Of a DNA stretch of 64,000 bases, positions 17,823 to 25,533 are shown piece after piece. This DNA comes from Streptomyces coffeae. Its GTDB lineage: Bacteria > Actinomycetota > Actinomycetes > Streptomycetales > Streptomycetaceae. The notes beneath the pieces were generated by a model, which was given only the letters and a program-made list of their open reading frames with translations, was not told the origin of the DNA and made no database searches. Made by a program: the position numbers and the translations under genes. Numbering within the stretch: the first letter of the stretch is position 1; every line of letters starts with the position of its first letter. Where the stretch lies: NCBI RefSeq assembly GCF_016741875.1, contig NZ_JAERRF010000034.1, positions 1 to 64,000 of the forward strand, read 5' to 3'.

Positions 17823-17848
17823 TACGTATGACGGCGACGTTATACGTA
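17823..17848. promoter_or_regulatory. Palindromic operator between lacI-type and MFS genes
   Basis: TACGTATGACG (17823-17833) and CGTTATACGTA (17838-17848) are inverted repeats matching at 10 of 11 positions around a 4-base centre. It is AT-rich in GC-rich surroundings and lies in the divergent promoter region. It is the expected site for the LacI-family protein encoded next to it. Confidence 0.7.
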
Positions 17849-17915
17849 AAACGCGACCAGGCACCGCAGCGAACCACGACCCACGGACCCACCGACCCAC
17901 GAGGAGGAACGCACG

Positions 17916-19319
17916 ATGGCGGCTGGCTACGGGGACCTGCTGCGCACGCGCCATGCGGCGCGGCTGCTCACCGGCACGCTCGTCGGACGGCTGCCGAACG
18001 CCACGGCCGCCATCGCGGTGCTGCTCTTCGCCCGCGCGGAGGGCGGCAGTTACGCCCTGGCCGGGGCGCTGTCGGCCGTCTACGGCGCGGCCAACGCCAT
18101 CGGCCAGCCGCTGCTGGGCCGGGCCGTGGACCGCTTCGGCCAGCCGCGGGTGATGCTGCCGGCCGCGGTGGTGTCCGCGCTCGGTATGGCGCTGTTCGTG
18201 GCAGTCGGGCTCGACCCGCTGCCGGTGGCCTACGCCGCGATGCTGATCGCGGGCGGTTTCACCCCGCCGCTGGAGGGCGGGCTGCGGGCGCTGTGGCCGA
18301 GCGTGCTGGGGCGTGAGGACCGCATCCACGCCGCCTACGCGCTGGACGCGGTGGCGCAGGAGGTGATGTTCGCGGTCGGCCCGCTGCTGGTCACCCTGGT
18401 GGTGGCGGTGTGGTCGGAGGGGGCCGCGCTGCTGGTCATCAACGCCCTCGGGGTCGCGGGCGCGCTGTCGGTCGTGGTGTCGCCACCGTCCCGCGCGTGG
18501 CGCTCCGCACCGCGCGAGGCGCATTGGCTGGGTGCGCTGCGCTCACCCGGGCTGCTGGTGCTGCTCGGCTCGTTCTTCTTCGTCGGACTGGCCCTCGGGG
18601 CCATAGCGGTGGCCTCGGTCGCCTACGCGGACGAGCACGGCGGCGGCATGGTCGCCAGCTATCTGCTGTCCGCGCTCGGCGCGGGCGCGCTGGTCGGCGG
18701 GGTGGTCTACGGGGCCCGCCCGTGGGCCGGAGCGCCGGAACGGCGGCTGCTGGTGCTGGTGGCCGCGCTCGCGCTGGGCTATCTGCCGCTGATGCTGGTG
18801 CCCGGTGTGGTGCCGATGACGGTCCTGGCCGGAGTGGCGGGTGTGTTTCTGGCCCCGGCGCTGGCCTGCGCGTTCGTCGTGGTCGACCGGCACGCCCCCA
18901 GGGGGACCGTCACCGAGGCGTTCTCCTGGCTGGTGACCACCTTTGTGGTCGGCAACGCGGTGGGAACGGCCGCTGCCGGGCCGGCGGTCGAGTTCGGGGG
19001 CGTGGGCCCGGGGTTCGCCGTCCCCGGGATCGCCGGAGCCGCCGGGCTGGCGGTGCTGCTGGCCGCCCGGCGATTTCTCGCCAAACCAGCCGCCAAACCA
19101 GCCGCCAAACCGGCCACCGAGCCGGACACCGAACCGGCCACCAAGCCCGGCACCGAGCCGGACACCGGACGCGGCACCGAGCCGGTCGCGGAGTCGCCCG
19201 CGGAGCCGGGTCCGGACCCGGTTTCCGATCCGGTTCTCCCGGCGCCCTGTTCACCCGCCGCGGAAAATGATCGCAACCGTGCGGCCGAACCCGGTTTCAG
19301 AGCAGGCCATCAGGCGTAA
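17916..19319 (+). CDS. Major facilitator superfamily transporter
   Basis: A 467-residue membrane protein with about twelve hydrophobic helices. The loop after helix 2 reads GRAVDRFGQPRVM, the MFS motif A region. It lacks features that would identify the substrate; export of a small molecule is the common role. The last 75 residues are a hydrophilic tail of short Pro-Ala-Lys/Thr-Glu-Pro repeats (KPAAKPAAKPATEPDTEP and similar), unusual for the family and encoded by short DNA repeats near 19080-19170. ATG 17916 follows GAGGAGG. Its stop is 9 bases before pafA, so pafA may be read from the same transcript. Confidence 0.88.
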   Translation: MAAGYGDLLRTRHAARLLTGTLVGRLPNATAAIAVLLFARAEGGSYALAGALSAVYGAANAIGQPLLGRAVDRFGQPRVMLPAAVVSALGMALFVAVGLDPLPVAYAAMLIAGGFTPPLEGGLRALWPSVLGREDRIHAAYALDAVAQEVMFAVGPLLVTLVVAVWSEGAALLVINALGVAGALSVVVSPPSRAWRSAPREAHWLGALRSPGLLVLLGSFFFVGLALGAIAVASVAYADEHGGGMVASYLLSALGAGALVGGVVYGARPWAGAPERRLLVLVAALALGYLPLMLVPGVVPMTVLAGVAGVFLAPALACAFVVVDRHAPRGTVTEAFSWLVTTFVVGNAVGTAAAGPAVEFGGVGPGFAVPGIAGAAGLAVLLAARRFLAKPAAKPAAKPATEPDTEPATKPGTEPDTGRGTEPVAESPAEPGPDPVSDPVLPAPCSPAAENDRNRAAEPGFRAGHQA

Positions 19320-19328
19320 TGTTCAGGC

Positions 19329-20690
19329 ATGGACCGCCGCATTTTCGGGCTGGAGAACGAGTACGGCGTCACGTGCACATTCAGGGGACAGCGCCGGCTG
19401 TCTCCTGACGAAGTGGCGCGGTACCTCTTCCGCCGTGTCGTCTCCTGGGGCCGCAGCAGCAATGTCTTCCTGCGCAACGGCGCCCGCCTCTATCTCGACG
19501 TGGGCTCGCACCCGGAATACGCAACCCCCGAGTGCGACAACGTGACCGAGCTGGTCACCCACGACAAGGCAGGCGAGCGCATTCTCGAGGGTCTGCTCGT
19601 GGACGCAGAGCGTCGCCTGCACGAGGAGGGAATCGCGGGCGACGTCTATCTCTTCAAGAACAACACCGACTCGGCGGGCAACTCCTACGGCTGCCATGAG
19701 AACTATCTGGTGGCCCGCCACGGCGAGTTCTCCCGGCTCGCCGATATTCTCATCCCGTTCCTGGTGACCCGGCAGCTGCTGTGCGGCGCGGGCAAAGTGC
19801 TCCAGACCCCGCGCGGCGCGGTCTACTGCGTCAGCCAGCGGGCCGAGCACATCTGGGAGGGCGTCAGCTCCGCCACCACCCGCTCCCGGCCGATCATCAA
19901 CACCCGCGACGAGCCGCACGCCGACGCCGAGCGCTACCGCCGGCTGCATGTCATCGTCGGTGACTCCAACATGTCCGAGACCACCATGCTCCTCAAGGTC
20001 GGCGCCACCGACCTGGTGCTCCGCATGATCGAGGCGGGCACGGTGATGCGCGATCTGACCCTGGAGAACCCGATCCGGGCCATCCGCGAGGTCAGCCATG
20101 ACATCACCGGTCAGCGCAAGGTGCGGCTGGCCAGCGGGCGTGAGGCATCCGCCCTGGAGGTCCAGCAGGAGTACTACGAGAAGGCCGTCGACTTCTGCGA
20201 CCGCCGCGGGATCCGCACCGGCACCGTCGAGCGCGTCCTGGAGCTGTGGGGCCGCACCCTGGAGGCGGTCCGCACCGAGGAGCTGGACCGGATCGAAACC
20301 GAAATCGACTGGGTGATGAAGTACAAGCTCATCGAGCGGTACCGGGCCAAGAACAACATCACCATGTCCCATCCGCGCATCGCTCAGATAGACCTCGCCT
20401 ACCACGACATCCACCGCCGCCGGGGGCTCTACTACCTGCTGGAGAAGCGTGGTCAGGCGGCCCGGGTCTGCAACGACCTGAAAATCTTCGAGGGCAAGTC
20501 GGTTCCCCCGCAGACCACCCGCGCCCGGCTGCGCGGTGACTTCATCCGCCGCGCCCAGGAGCAGCGCCGCGATTTCACCGTGGACTGGGTGCATCTGAAG
20601 CTCAATGACCAGGCGCAGCGCACCGTGCTGTGCAAGGACCCGTTCCGGTCGGTCGACGACCGGGTGGAGAAACTCATCGCCGGTATGTGA
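19329..20690 (+). CDS. pafA: Pup-protein ligase PafA
   Basis: A 453-residue carboxylate-amine ligase of the glutamine-synthetase fold that joins the C-terminal Glu side chain of Pup to substrate lysines with ATP. It begins MDRRIFGLENEYGVTC; the catalytic Glu/Asp region is in GLENEYGV and ARLYLDVGSHPEYATPEC. The strings NNTDSAGNSYGCHENYL and NTRDEPHADAERYRRLHVI are shared with Dop. It lacks the Dop loop. The start has no strong ribosome site (spacing after the MFS stop is 9 bases), so translation may depend on the upstream gene. It completes the pupylation set here. Confidence 0.96.
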   Translation: MDRRIFGLENEYGVTCTFRGQRRLSPDEVARYLFRRVVSWGRSSNVFLRNGARLYLDVGSHPEYATPECDNVTELVTHDKAGERILEGLLVDAERRLHEEGIAGDVYLFKNNTDSAGNSYGCHENYLVARHGEFSRLADILIPFLVTRQLLCGAGKVLQTPRGAVYCVSQRAEHIWEGVSSATTRSRPIINTRDEPHADAERYRRLHVIVGDSNMSETTMLLKVGATDLVLRMIEAGTVMRDLTLENPIRAIREVSHDITGQRKVRLASGREASALEVQQEYYEKAVDFCDRRGIRTGTVERVLELWGRTLEAVRTEELDRIETEIDWVMKYKLIERYRAKNNITMSHPRIAQIDLAYHDIHRRRGLYYLLEKRGQAARVCNDLKIFEGKSVPPQTTRARLRGDFIRRAQEQRRDFTVDWVHLKLNDQAQRTVLCKDPFRSVDDRVEKLIAGM

Positions 20691-20714
20691 GGCGGCGGAC
20701 GGCTTGTGTTCCGC

Positions 20715-20747
20715 GCGGGCCCCGTGCGTTCCTCGGACGGGGCCCGC
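20715..20747 (+). terminator. Hairpin after pafA
   Basis: Perfect 11-bp arms, GCGGGCCCCGT (20715-20725) and ACGGGGCCCGC (20737-20747), with an 11-base loop. No T-tract follows. Confidence 0.55.
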
Positions 20748-20804
20748 CGTACGACGTAGAGTGACGCGCATCGTCCATCGCAAGATCTACGTAACGAGGA
20801 CTCC

Positions 20805-21800
20805 GTGCGCCGACGCTCCGTACTGCTTGCCGTGCCCGCGGGCCTGCTCACGCTGGCCGGCTGCGGTGACGACAAGTCAGGATCCGACAAGGCATCACCG
20901 TCCAAGGAGCCCACCAGCCCGACGCCGTCGCCGGCCCCCACCGGCAAGATCGTGAGCGGACCGGTGCCCCCCATCACCTCCGGCAAGGAATTCGGTGAGA
21001 AGCCGAAGCTTGCCAAGGGCACGGGCAAGCCGTCGTCCGACCTCGCGGTCAAGACGGTCATCAAGGGGAACGGGCCGACCACGGCCAAGAAGGACTTCCT
21101 CCAGGTCAACTATCTCGGCCAGATCTGGAGCTCCGCCAAGGTCCTCGACCAGTCATTCGACAAGGACAAGCCGGCCACCTTCCAGCTGGGCGCCGGACAG
21201 GTCATCCCGGGCTGGGACCAGGCGCTGGTGAAGCGGAATGTCGGCAGCCGGCTGGAGCTCGCCGTGCCGCCCGCCTACGCCTACGGCAAGCAGGGCCAGC
21301 CGCAGGCGGGCATCAAGGGCACCGACACGCTGGTGTTCGTCATCGACATCGTGAACCGCTTCAACGGCAAGAGCTCGGCCAAGGGCGACAAGGTGGCCCA
21401 GAGCAACATCGACCTGCCCAAGGTGTCCGACAACACCGACGGCAAGGCGCCCACCATCACCGTCCCCAAGAAGTCCGAGCCGAAGAAGCTGGTCTCGGAG
21501 TACGTCATCGAGGGCGACGGCCCGAAGGTGAAGAAGTCCGACGCGCTGCTCGTCCAGTACAAGGGCGTGCTGTGGAAGAACGGCAAGCAGTTCGACTCCA
21601 CCTACAAGCGCGGCGAGCTGGCCCAGTTCTCCCTCCAGCAGGTCGTCAAGGGCTGGTCCCAGGGGCTCACGGGCAAGAAGGTGGGCAGCCGGGTGCTGAT
21701 CGTCGTACCGCCCGACCTGGGCTACAAGAACGAGGCCAAGCCGGGCATTCCGGCCAACTCCACACTGGTCTTCTCCGTCGACATCCTGGCGGTTCTGTAA
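20805..21800 (+). CDS. FKBP-type peptidyl-prolyl isomerase lipoprotein with two FKBP domains
   Basis: A 331-residue exported prolyl isomerase. The signal is lipoprotein type: RRRS, hydrophobic core, lipobox LAGC with Cys20. A Ser/Thr/Pro-rich linker follows, then two FKBP folds: the first about residues 75-185 (QVNYLGQIWSSAKVLDQSFDK, VIPGWDQAL, VPPAYAYG), the second about 225-331 (LVQYKGVLWKNGKQFDST, VVKGWSQGL, VPPDLGY). It should help fold secreted proteins at the cell surface. GTG 20805 follows ACGAGGA. A cytoplasmic single-domain FKBP gene follows 40 bases later and is probably co-transcribed. Confidence 0.92.
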   Translation: MRRRSVLLAVPAGLLTLAGCGDDKSGSDKASPSKEPTSPTPSPAPTGKIVSGPVPPITSGKEFGEKPKLAKGTGKPSSDLAVKTVIKGNGPTTAKKDFLQVNYLGQIWSSAKVLDQSFDKDKPATFQLGAGQVIPGWDQALVKRNVGSRLELAVPPAYAYGKQGQPQAGIKGTDTLVFVIDIVNRFNGKSSAKGDKVAQSNIDLPKVSDNTDGKAPTITVPKKSEPKKLVSEYVIEGDGPKVKKSDALLVQYKGVLWKNGKQFDSTYKRGELAQFSLQQVVKGWSQGLTGKKVGSRVLIVVPPDLGYKNEAKPGIPANSTLVFSVDILAVL

Positions 21801-21840
21801 GACTGTGCGGGTTGCCCACAACGTGACGAGGAGCAATTTC

Positions 21841-22212
21841 GTGAGCACCGAGAAGCCCGAGGTCGATTTCCCGGGTGGCGAGCCGCCGGCCGATCTCCAG
21901 ATCAAGGACATCTGGGAGGGTGACGGCCCCGAGGCCAAGGCCGGCAGCAACATCGCCGTCCACTACGTCGGCGTGGCCTTCAGCACCGGCGAGGAGTTCG
22001 ACGCCAGCTACAACCGCAACACCCCGCTGCGGATCCAGCTCGGTGTCGGACAGGTCATCCCCGGCTGGGACCAGGGTCTCCAGGGCATGAAGGTCGGCGG
22101 ACGCCGCCAGCTGATCATCCCGCCGCACCTGGCCTACGGCGACCGCGGCGCCGGTGGCCGGATCAAGCCGGGCGAGACGCTGATCTTCGTCTGCGACCTG
22201 GTCTCCGCCTGA
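21841..22212 (+). CDS. FKBP-type peptidyl-prolyl cis-trans isomerase
   Basis: A 123-residue single-domain FKBP without signal peptide, hence cytoplasmic. Family landmarks are IAVHYVGVAFSTGEEFDAS, QVIPGWDQGLQGMKVGGRR and IIPPHLAYGDRGAGG, with the aromatic pocket residues Tyr, Phe, Trp and Tyr present. GTG 21841 is preferred, with GAGGAG at 21827-21832; an in-frame extension to 21805 has no ribosome site. A strong intrinsic terminator follows the stop. Confidence 0.93.
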   Translation: MSTEKPEVDFPGGEPPADLQIKDIWEGDGPEAKAGSNIAVHYVGVAFSTGEEFDASYNRNTPLRIQLGVGQVIPGWDQGLQGMKVGGRRQLIIPPHLAYGDRGAGGRIKPGETLIFVCDLVSA

Positions 22213-22228
22213 GACCCGGGTGAGCCCC

Positions 22229-22268
22229 GCCGAGGGCCCCTGCCTGCGGGCAGGGGCCCTCGGCTTTT
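22229..22268 (+). terminator. Strong intrinsic terminator after the FKBP pair
   Basis: A perfect 16-bp stem (GCCGAGGGCCCCTGCC at 22229-22244 with its complement at 22249-22264), a TGCG tetraloop and TTTT at 22265-22268. It separates the FKBP genes from pafBC. Confidence 0.92.
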
Positions 22269-22326
22269 GCCCCACGTCCCGGTAGCGGTACGGTCACGGT
22301 CGTAAGGTCACAGAGAAAGGGCGTCG

Positions 22327-23304
22327 ATGGCGATTGCCAAGGCCGAGCGGCTGATGAATCTGGCGCTGTGCCTGCTGGGAACCCGGCGCCCGCTGACCAA
22401 ACGGGAGTTGCGCGGTTCCATCGAGGCGTATCTGGAGGCGGGCGGCGCAGCGAGCGGCGGCAACGACGACGCCTTCAACCGCATGTTCGAGCGCGACAAG
22501 GACGATCTGCGCGAACTCGGCCTGGTCATCGAGACGGTGGAGGGCATCGACGGCGAGATCGGCTATCTCGCCCGCCGCGACAGCAACCGGCTGCCCCCCA
22601 TCACCCTGGACGCCGAGGAGGCCGCCGCCCTGGGCCTGGCCGCCAAGGTCTGGCAGCAGGCCCGGCTCGCGGGTGCCGCCAGCGGTGCGTTGCAGAAGCT
22701 GCGCGCCGCCGGGATGCCGGTCGCCGAGGACCCGTACGACACCCAGGCGCACAGCGCGCTGGAGCCGCATATCCCGGTCCACGAGGCGGCCTTCGAACCG
22801 CTGATGCTCGCCTGCCGGGACCGCCGCCCCGTCGTCTTCGACTACCGCAAGGCCAACGCCGCCCGCCCCGAGCCGCGCCAGGTCGAGCCCTGGGCGCTGG
22901 AGTGCTGGCGCGGCCAGTGGTACCTGGCCGGATGGGACCGCGAGCGAGCCGCCGAGCGGGTCTTCCGGCTCTCCCGGATCTGCGGCCGGGTCCGGCTGCG
23001 CACCGGCGCCTTCACCGCCGAGGTGCCCGACCACGTCACCGTGCGCGAGACCGTGGAGCGGTGGTCGGGGGAGACCGCCACCCGTACCGCCCGGATCCGG
23101 CTGCGCTCCGGCCACGGCTATCCGCTGCGGGCCAAGGCGCTGTCCACCACCGGTGCCGGGGACGGCTGGGACGAGCTGGAGATCCCGTACGGGCACGGGC
23201 TGGACGCCTGGCTGGTGGAGTTCGGCCCGGACGTGGTGGTGCTGGCGCCCGACGAACTGCGGGCGGATGTCGTCGACCGGCTGCGCGCCGTGGCCAAGGG
23301 CTGA
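22327..23304 (+). CDS. pafB: WYL-domain transcriptional regulator PafB
   Basis: A 325-residue regulator with an N-terminal winged helix-turn-helix (about 1-65; MAIAKAERLMNLALCLLGTRR), a WYL domain in the middle (RRPVVFDYRKANAARPEPRQ, ALECWRGQWYLAGWDRER) and a WCX C-terminal extension. In mycobacteria PafB and PafC form a heterodimer that activates the RecA-independent DNA-damage response; they do not modify Pup. TAAGGT at 22303-22308 is a possible -10, and GAAAGGG precedes the ATG. pafC starts 20 bases after the stop. Confidence 0.93.
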   Translation: MAIAKAERLMNLALCLLGTRRPLTKRELRGSIEAYLEAGGAASGGNDDAFNRMFERDKDDLRELGLVIETVEGIDGEIGYLARRDSNRLPPITLDAEEAAALGLAAKVWQQARLAGAASGALQKLRAAGMPVAEDPYDTQAHSALEPHIPVHEAAFEPLMLACRDRRPVVFDYRKANAARPEPRQVEPWALECWRGQWYLAGWDRERAAERVFRLSRICGRVRLRTGAFTAEVPDHVTVRETVERWSGETATRTARIRLRSGHGYPLRAKALSTTGAGDGWDELEIPYGHGLDAWLVEFGPDVVVLAPDELRADVVDRLRAVAKG

Positions 23305-23323
23305 GGGGACGGACCGACTTCAC

Positions 23324-24283
23324 ATGGCCGGAAACGCCATTGACCAGACCCGCCGGATGCTTTCTCTGGTGACGTATCTGCGGGAGCGCCCCGGCGCCCG
23401 GGTCGCCGACGTCGCCCGCGCGTTCGGCATCAGCGAGGACGAGCTGATCTCCGACCTCGATGTGCTGCCGCTGTGCGGCACCAGCTTCCGCGGCGGGGAC
23501 CTGCTCGACATCGACACCGACGGTGACCGCATCTGGTGGCATAACCCCGACGATGTCGCCGAACCGCTGCGGCTGGCCGCCGACGAGGCCACCGCGCTGC
23601 TGGTGGCCGCCCGCGCCGTGGCCACCCTCCCCGGGCTGCGCGAGAGCGACCGGGACGCGCTGCTGCGCGCCACCGCCAAGCTGGAGGCCGCCGCGGGCGA
23701 GGCGGCCGGGGCCAGCGCCCGGCTCTCGGTCACCTTCGAGTCCGAGGGCGGTGTCTTCGCCGACGTCGACCGGGCCATCTCCGAGCGGCGGCGGCTGTGG
23801 CTGCGCTACTACTCACCCGCGCGCGACGAGATCACCGAGCGGGAGGTCGACCCGATCCGGCTGTTCGCCGTCGGCCGCACCTATATGGAGGCGTGGTGCC
23901 GGCTCTCCGAGGCGCGGCGCACCTTCCGGCTGGACCGGGTCGTGGAGATCAAGCTGCTGGACGAGGCGTCCGATCCGCCGCGGATCGAGCTGCGCGATCT
24001 GTCGGACCTGTCCACCGGACTGGTGCAGACCGGCGCCGAGGACCCGGAGGTCGTCATCGAGGTGGCCCCCGGCGGGCGCTGGGTCGCCGAGTACTACCCG
24101 CACGACAGCGCGGAGGAGCTGCCCGACGGCGGGCTGCGGATCACCCTGCGCACCCCCGACCCCGGTTCGCTGCGGCGGCTGGCGCTCCGGCTGGGCAGGG
24201 ATGGCCGGATCGTCTCCCCGCGGGGCCTCGCGGACAGTGCGCGGGACGCGGCGCAGCGGGCGCTCGCGGCGTACGGTGAGTGA
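23324..24283 (+). CDS. pafC: WYL-domain transcriptional regulator PafC
   Basis: A 319-residue partner of PafB with the same HTH-WYL-WCX order. The N-terminus reads TRRMLSLVTYLRERPGARVADVARAFGISE (HTH); the WYL part contains ERRRLWLRYYSPARDEITER and GRTYMEAWCRLSEARRTFRLDR. ATG 23324 (MAGNAIDQTRR) is 20 bases after pafB; extensions in the same frame overlap pafB and are rejected. It is expected to work as a heterodimer with PafB on DNA-damage promoters. A small zinc-ribbon gene follows 14 bases later. Confidence 0.92.
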   Translation: MAGNAIDQTRRMLSLVTYLRERPGARVADVARAFGISEDELISDLDVLPLCGTSFRGGDLLDIDTDGDRIWWHNPDDVAEPLRLAADEATALLVAARAVATLPGLRESDRDALLRATAKLEAAAGEAAGASARLSVTFESEGGVFADVDRAISERRRLWLRYYSPARDEITEREVDPIRLFAVGRTYMEAWCRLSEARRTFRLDRVVEIKLLDEASDPPRIELRDLSDLSTGLVQTGAEDPEVVIEVAPGGRWVAEYYPHDSAEELPDGGLRITLRTPDPGSLRRLALRLGRDGRIVSPRGLADSARDAAQRALAAYGE

Positions 24284-24296
24284 AGGGACGCACACA

Positions 24297-24539
24297 GTGA
24301 CCCCTGGGGGGAATCCCGCCTCAGTGATCTTCAAGGCAGCCTGCCCGGACTGCCGCGGCCGTTTCGAGCTGGCCGCGGGGGCGCTCCGGCTGGCGATCGG
24401 CGCCAGCCACCGCACCACCTTCTACTCCTTCACCTGCCCCGACTGCGGTTCGGCGGTGCGCAAACCGGCCGGGGAGCGGATCGTGGAGCTGCTCACCGGC
24501 GGCGGGGTGCGTACGCTGCGGCTGCATTCCACGGTCTAG
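24297..24539 (+). CDS. Small zinc-ribbon protein, downstream of pafC
   Basis: An 80-residue basic protein with two CPDC pairs (KAACPDCRGRFEL and FTCPDCGSAVRKP) about 35 residues apart, typical of a single zinc ribbon. GTG 24297 follows AAGGGA. It would be co-transcribed with pafBC. Its TAG stop is part of a CTAG that borders the MITE-like element starting at 24540, so the element sits exactly at the end of the gene. The function is unknown; a role as nucleic-acid or partner binding module is only a guess. Similar short proteins follow pafC in other streptomycetes as far as I recall. Confidence 0.8.
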   Translation: MTPGGNPASVIFKAACPDCRGRFELAAGALRLAIGASHRTTFYSFTCPDCGSAVRKPAGERIVELLTGGGVRTLRLHSTV

Positions 24540-24698
24540 TGCCGCGTCAGTCAGGGTTTGCCCGGTAGTGAGGTGTCCTGGTGCGTGCGATCGCAAGGCG
24601 GCCGGAAGCCCTCGTAGTGGGCCTACTCGGGCTTTCGGCCAACGCGGCGAGCGTGCGTGCCAGGGCGGCGAGCGGGGTGAACCTTGGCTGACGCGGCG
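24540..24698. mobile_element. MITE-like element with terminal inverted repeats
   Basis: A 159-base non-coding element between two CTAG tetramers (24536-24539 and 24699-24702), a likely target duplication. The ends are imperfect inverted repeats: TGCCGCGTCAGTCAGGGTT at the left and, read inward on the other strand, CGCCGCGTCAGCCAAGGTT at the right. In between, GGCCGGAAGCCC (24600-24611) pairs with GGGCTTTCGGCC (24629-24640) with one wobble. There is no coding capacity, so it would need a transposase acting in trans. I recall similar ends around small elements in other Streptomyces genomes. Confidence 0.7.
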
Positions 24699-24712
24699 CT
24701 AGGCTCTGCGTC

Positions 24713-24949
24713 ATGCTCTGGCCGATGCTCGCGCTCTCCCTCGCCTTCTGCGGAATCGCCGTACTCGCACTGTGCGCGGCGCGGGTCTACGCGGAGACGC
24801 GCAGACTGTCCCGGCAGGTGGCCGAGAGCTCGCGGCGGATCAGCCGGGCCGCGGAGGACCTGGAGCGGGCGACCGCGCCGCTCGGTTCCCAGGTGGACGC
24901 GCTGCGCGGCAGCGGGCGGCCCGCACCGGCGGCCACCGACCGCGACTGA
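24713..24949 (+). CDS. Small single-pass membrane protein
   Basis: A 78-residue protein with one N-terminal transmembrane helix (MLALSLAFCGIAVLALCAA) and a cytoplasmic basic/amphipathic segment YAETRRLSRQVAESSRRISR likely to form a coiled coil. TAGGCT at 24700-24705 ends 7 bases before the ATG and no ribosome site is present, so the transcript may be leaderless. The TAGGCT overlaps the right-hand CTAG of the MITE-like element. It lies upstream of tatA; a link to Tat is unproven. Confidence 0.72.
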   Translation: MLWPMLALSLAFCGIAVLALCAARVYAETRRLSRQVAESSRRISRAAEDLERATAPLGSQVDALRGSGRPAPAATDRD

Positions 24950-25179
24950 CGCGCCTGGAGCCCGGGGTGCCGGCACCCTGCTGGGAGCCACACACCCGAG
25001 GTAGGCTGGCTTTTCGCGGCCCTGGACACGAGGCGGAGGGCCGCAACCAGGCGTCTGCATGGGGATTGCCCCGGGTTTACCCGTGCGCGCTACGATCGCT
25101 GACAGTACGGCGACCGGACGCATGTCCGACCAGTCCGGCAGCCCCACCCCCAGCCGCCTCGGTGAGAAGGTAGACGCTT

Positions 25180-25470
25180 ATGTTCGGAAGGCTCGGCGCC
25201 ACCGAGATCATCCTCATCCTGGTCGTCATCGTGCTGCTGTTCGGCGCGAAGAAGCTCCCCGACATGGCGCGCTCCCTGGGCAAGTCCGCCCGGATCCTCA
25301 AGAGCGAGGCCAAGGCGATGAAGTCGGACGGCCAGCAGCAGCAGAACGCCCCGGCCGACCCGCCCACCCCCGGTCAGGACCAGAGCGCGCACCGCACCAT
25401 CCAGGCCGCCCCGGGTGATGTCACCAGCTCGCGCCCGGTGTCCGAGCCGAGCGACACCACAAAGCGCTGA
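25180..25470 (+). CDS. tatA: Sec-independent protein translocase subunit TatA
   Basis: A 96-residue Tat pore-forming subunit: a short N-terminal transmembrane helix (GATEIILILVVIVLLFGAKK), the Phe-Gly hinge, and an amphipathic helix LPDMARSLGKSARILKSEAK, followed by a disordered Gln/Pro/Ser-rich tail. With TatC it exports folded proteins carrying twin-arginine signals, such as the amidohydrolase at 43921-47232. ATG 25180 has a GTGAGAAGG site. tatC follows 63 bases later. Confidence 0.96.
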   Translation: MFGRLGATEIILILVVIVLLFGAKKLPDMARSLGKSARILKSEAKAMKSDGQQQQNAPADPPTPGQDQSAHRTIQAAPGDVTSSRPVSEPSDTTKR

Positions 25471-25533
25471 CCGAGGGCCACTTGGAGGCGGCCTGGACGA
25501 GCCGCCGTCTGACGCACGAGATGAGGACGTGGG

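Noticed and set aside
16210..18153. A 647-codon plus-strand frame covering the repeat region and the LacI gene
   Set aside because: It runs antisense to the well-supported LacI gene and into the MFS gene, with low-complexity composition and no ribosome site.
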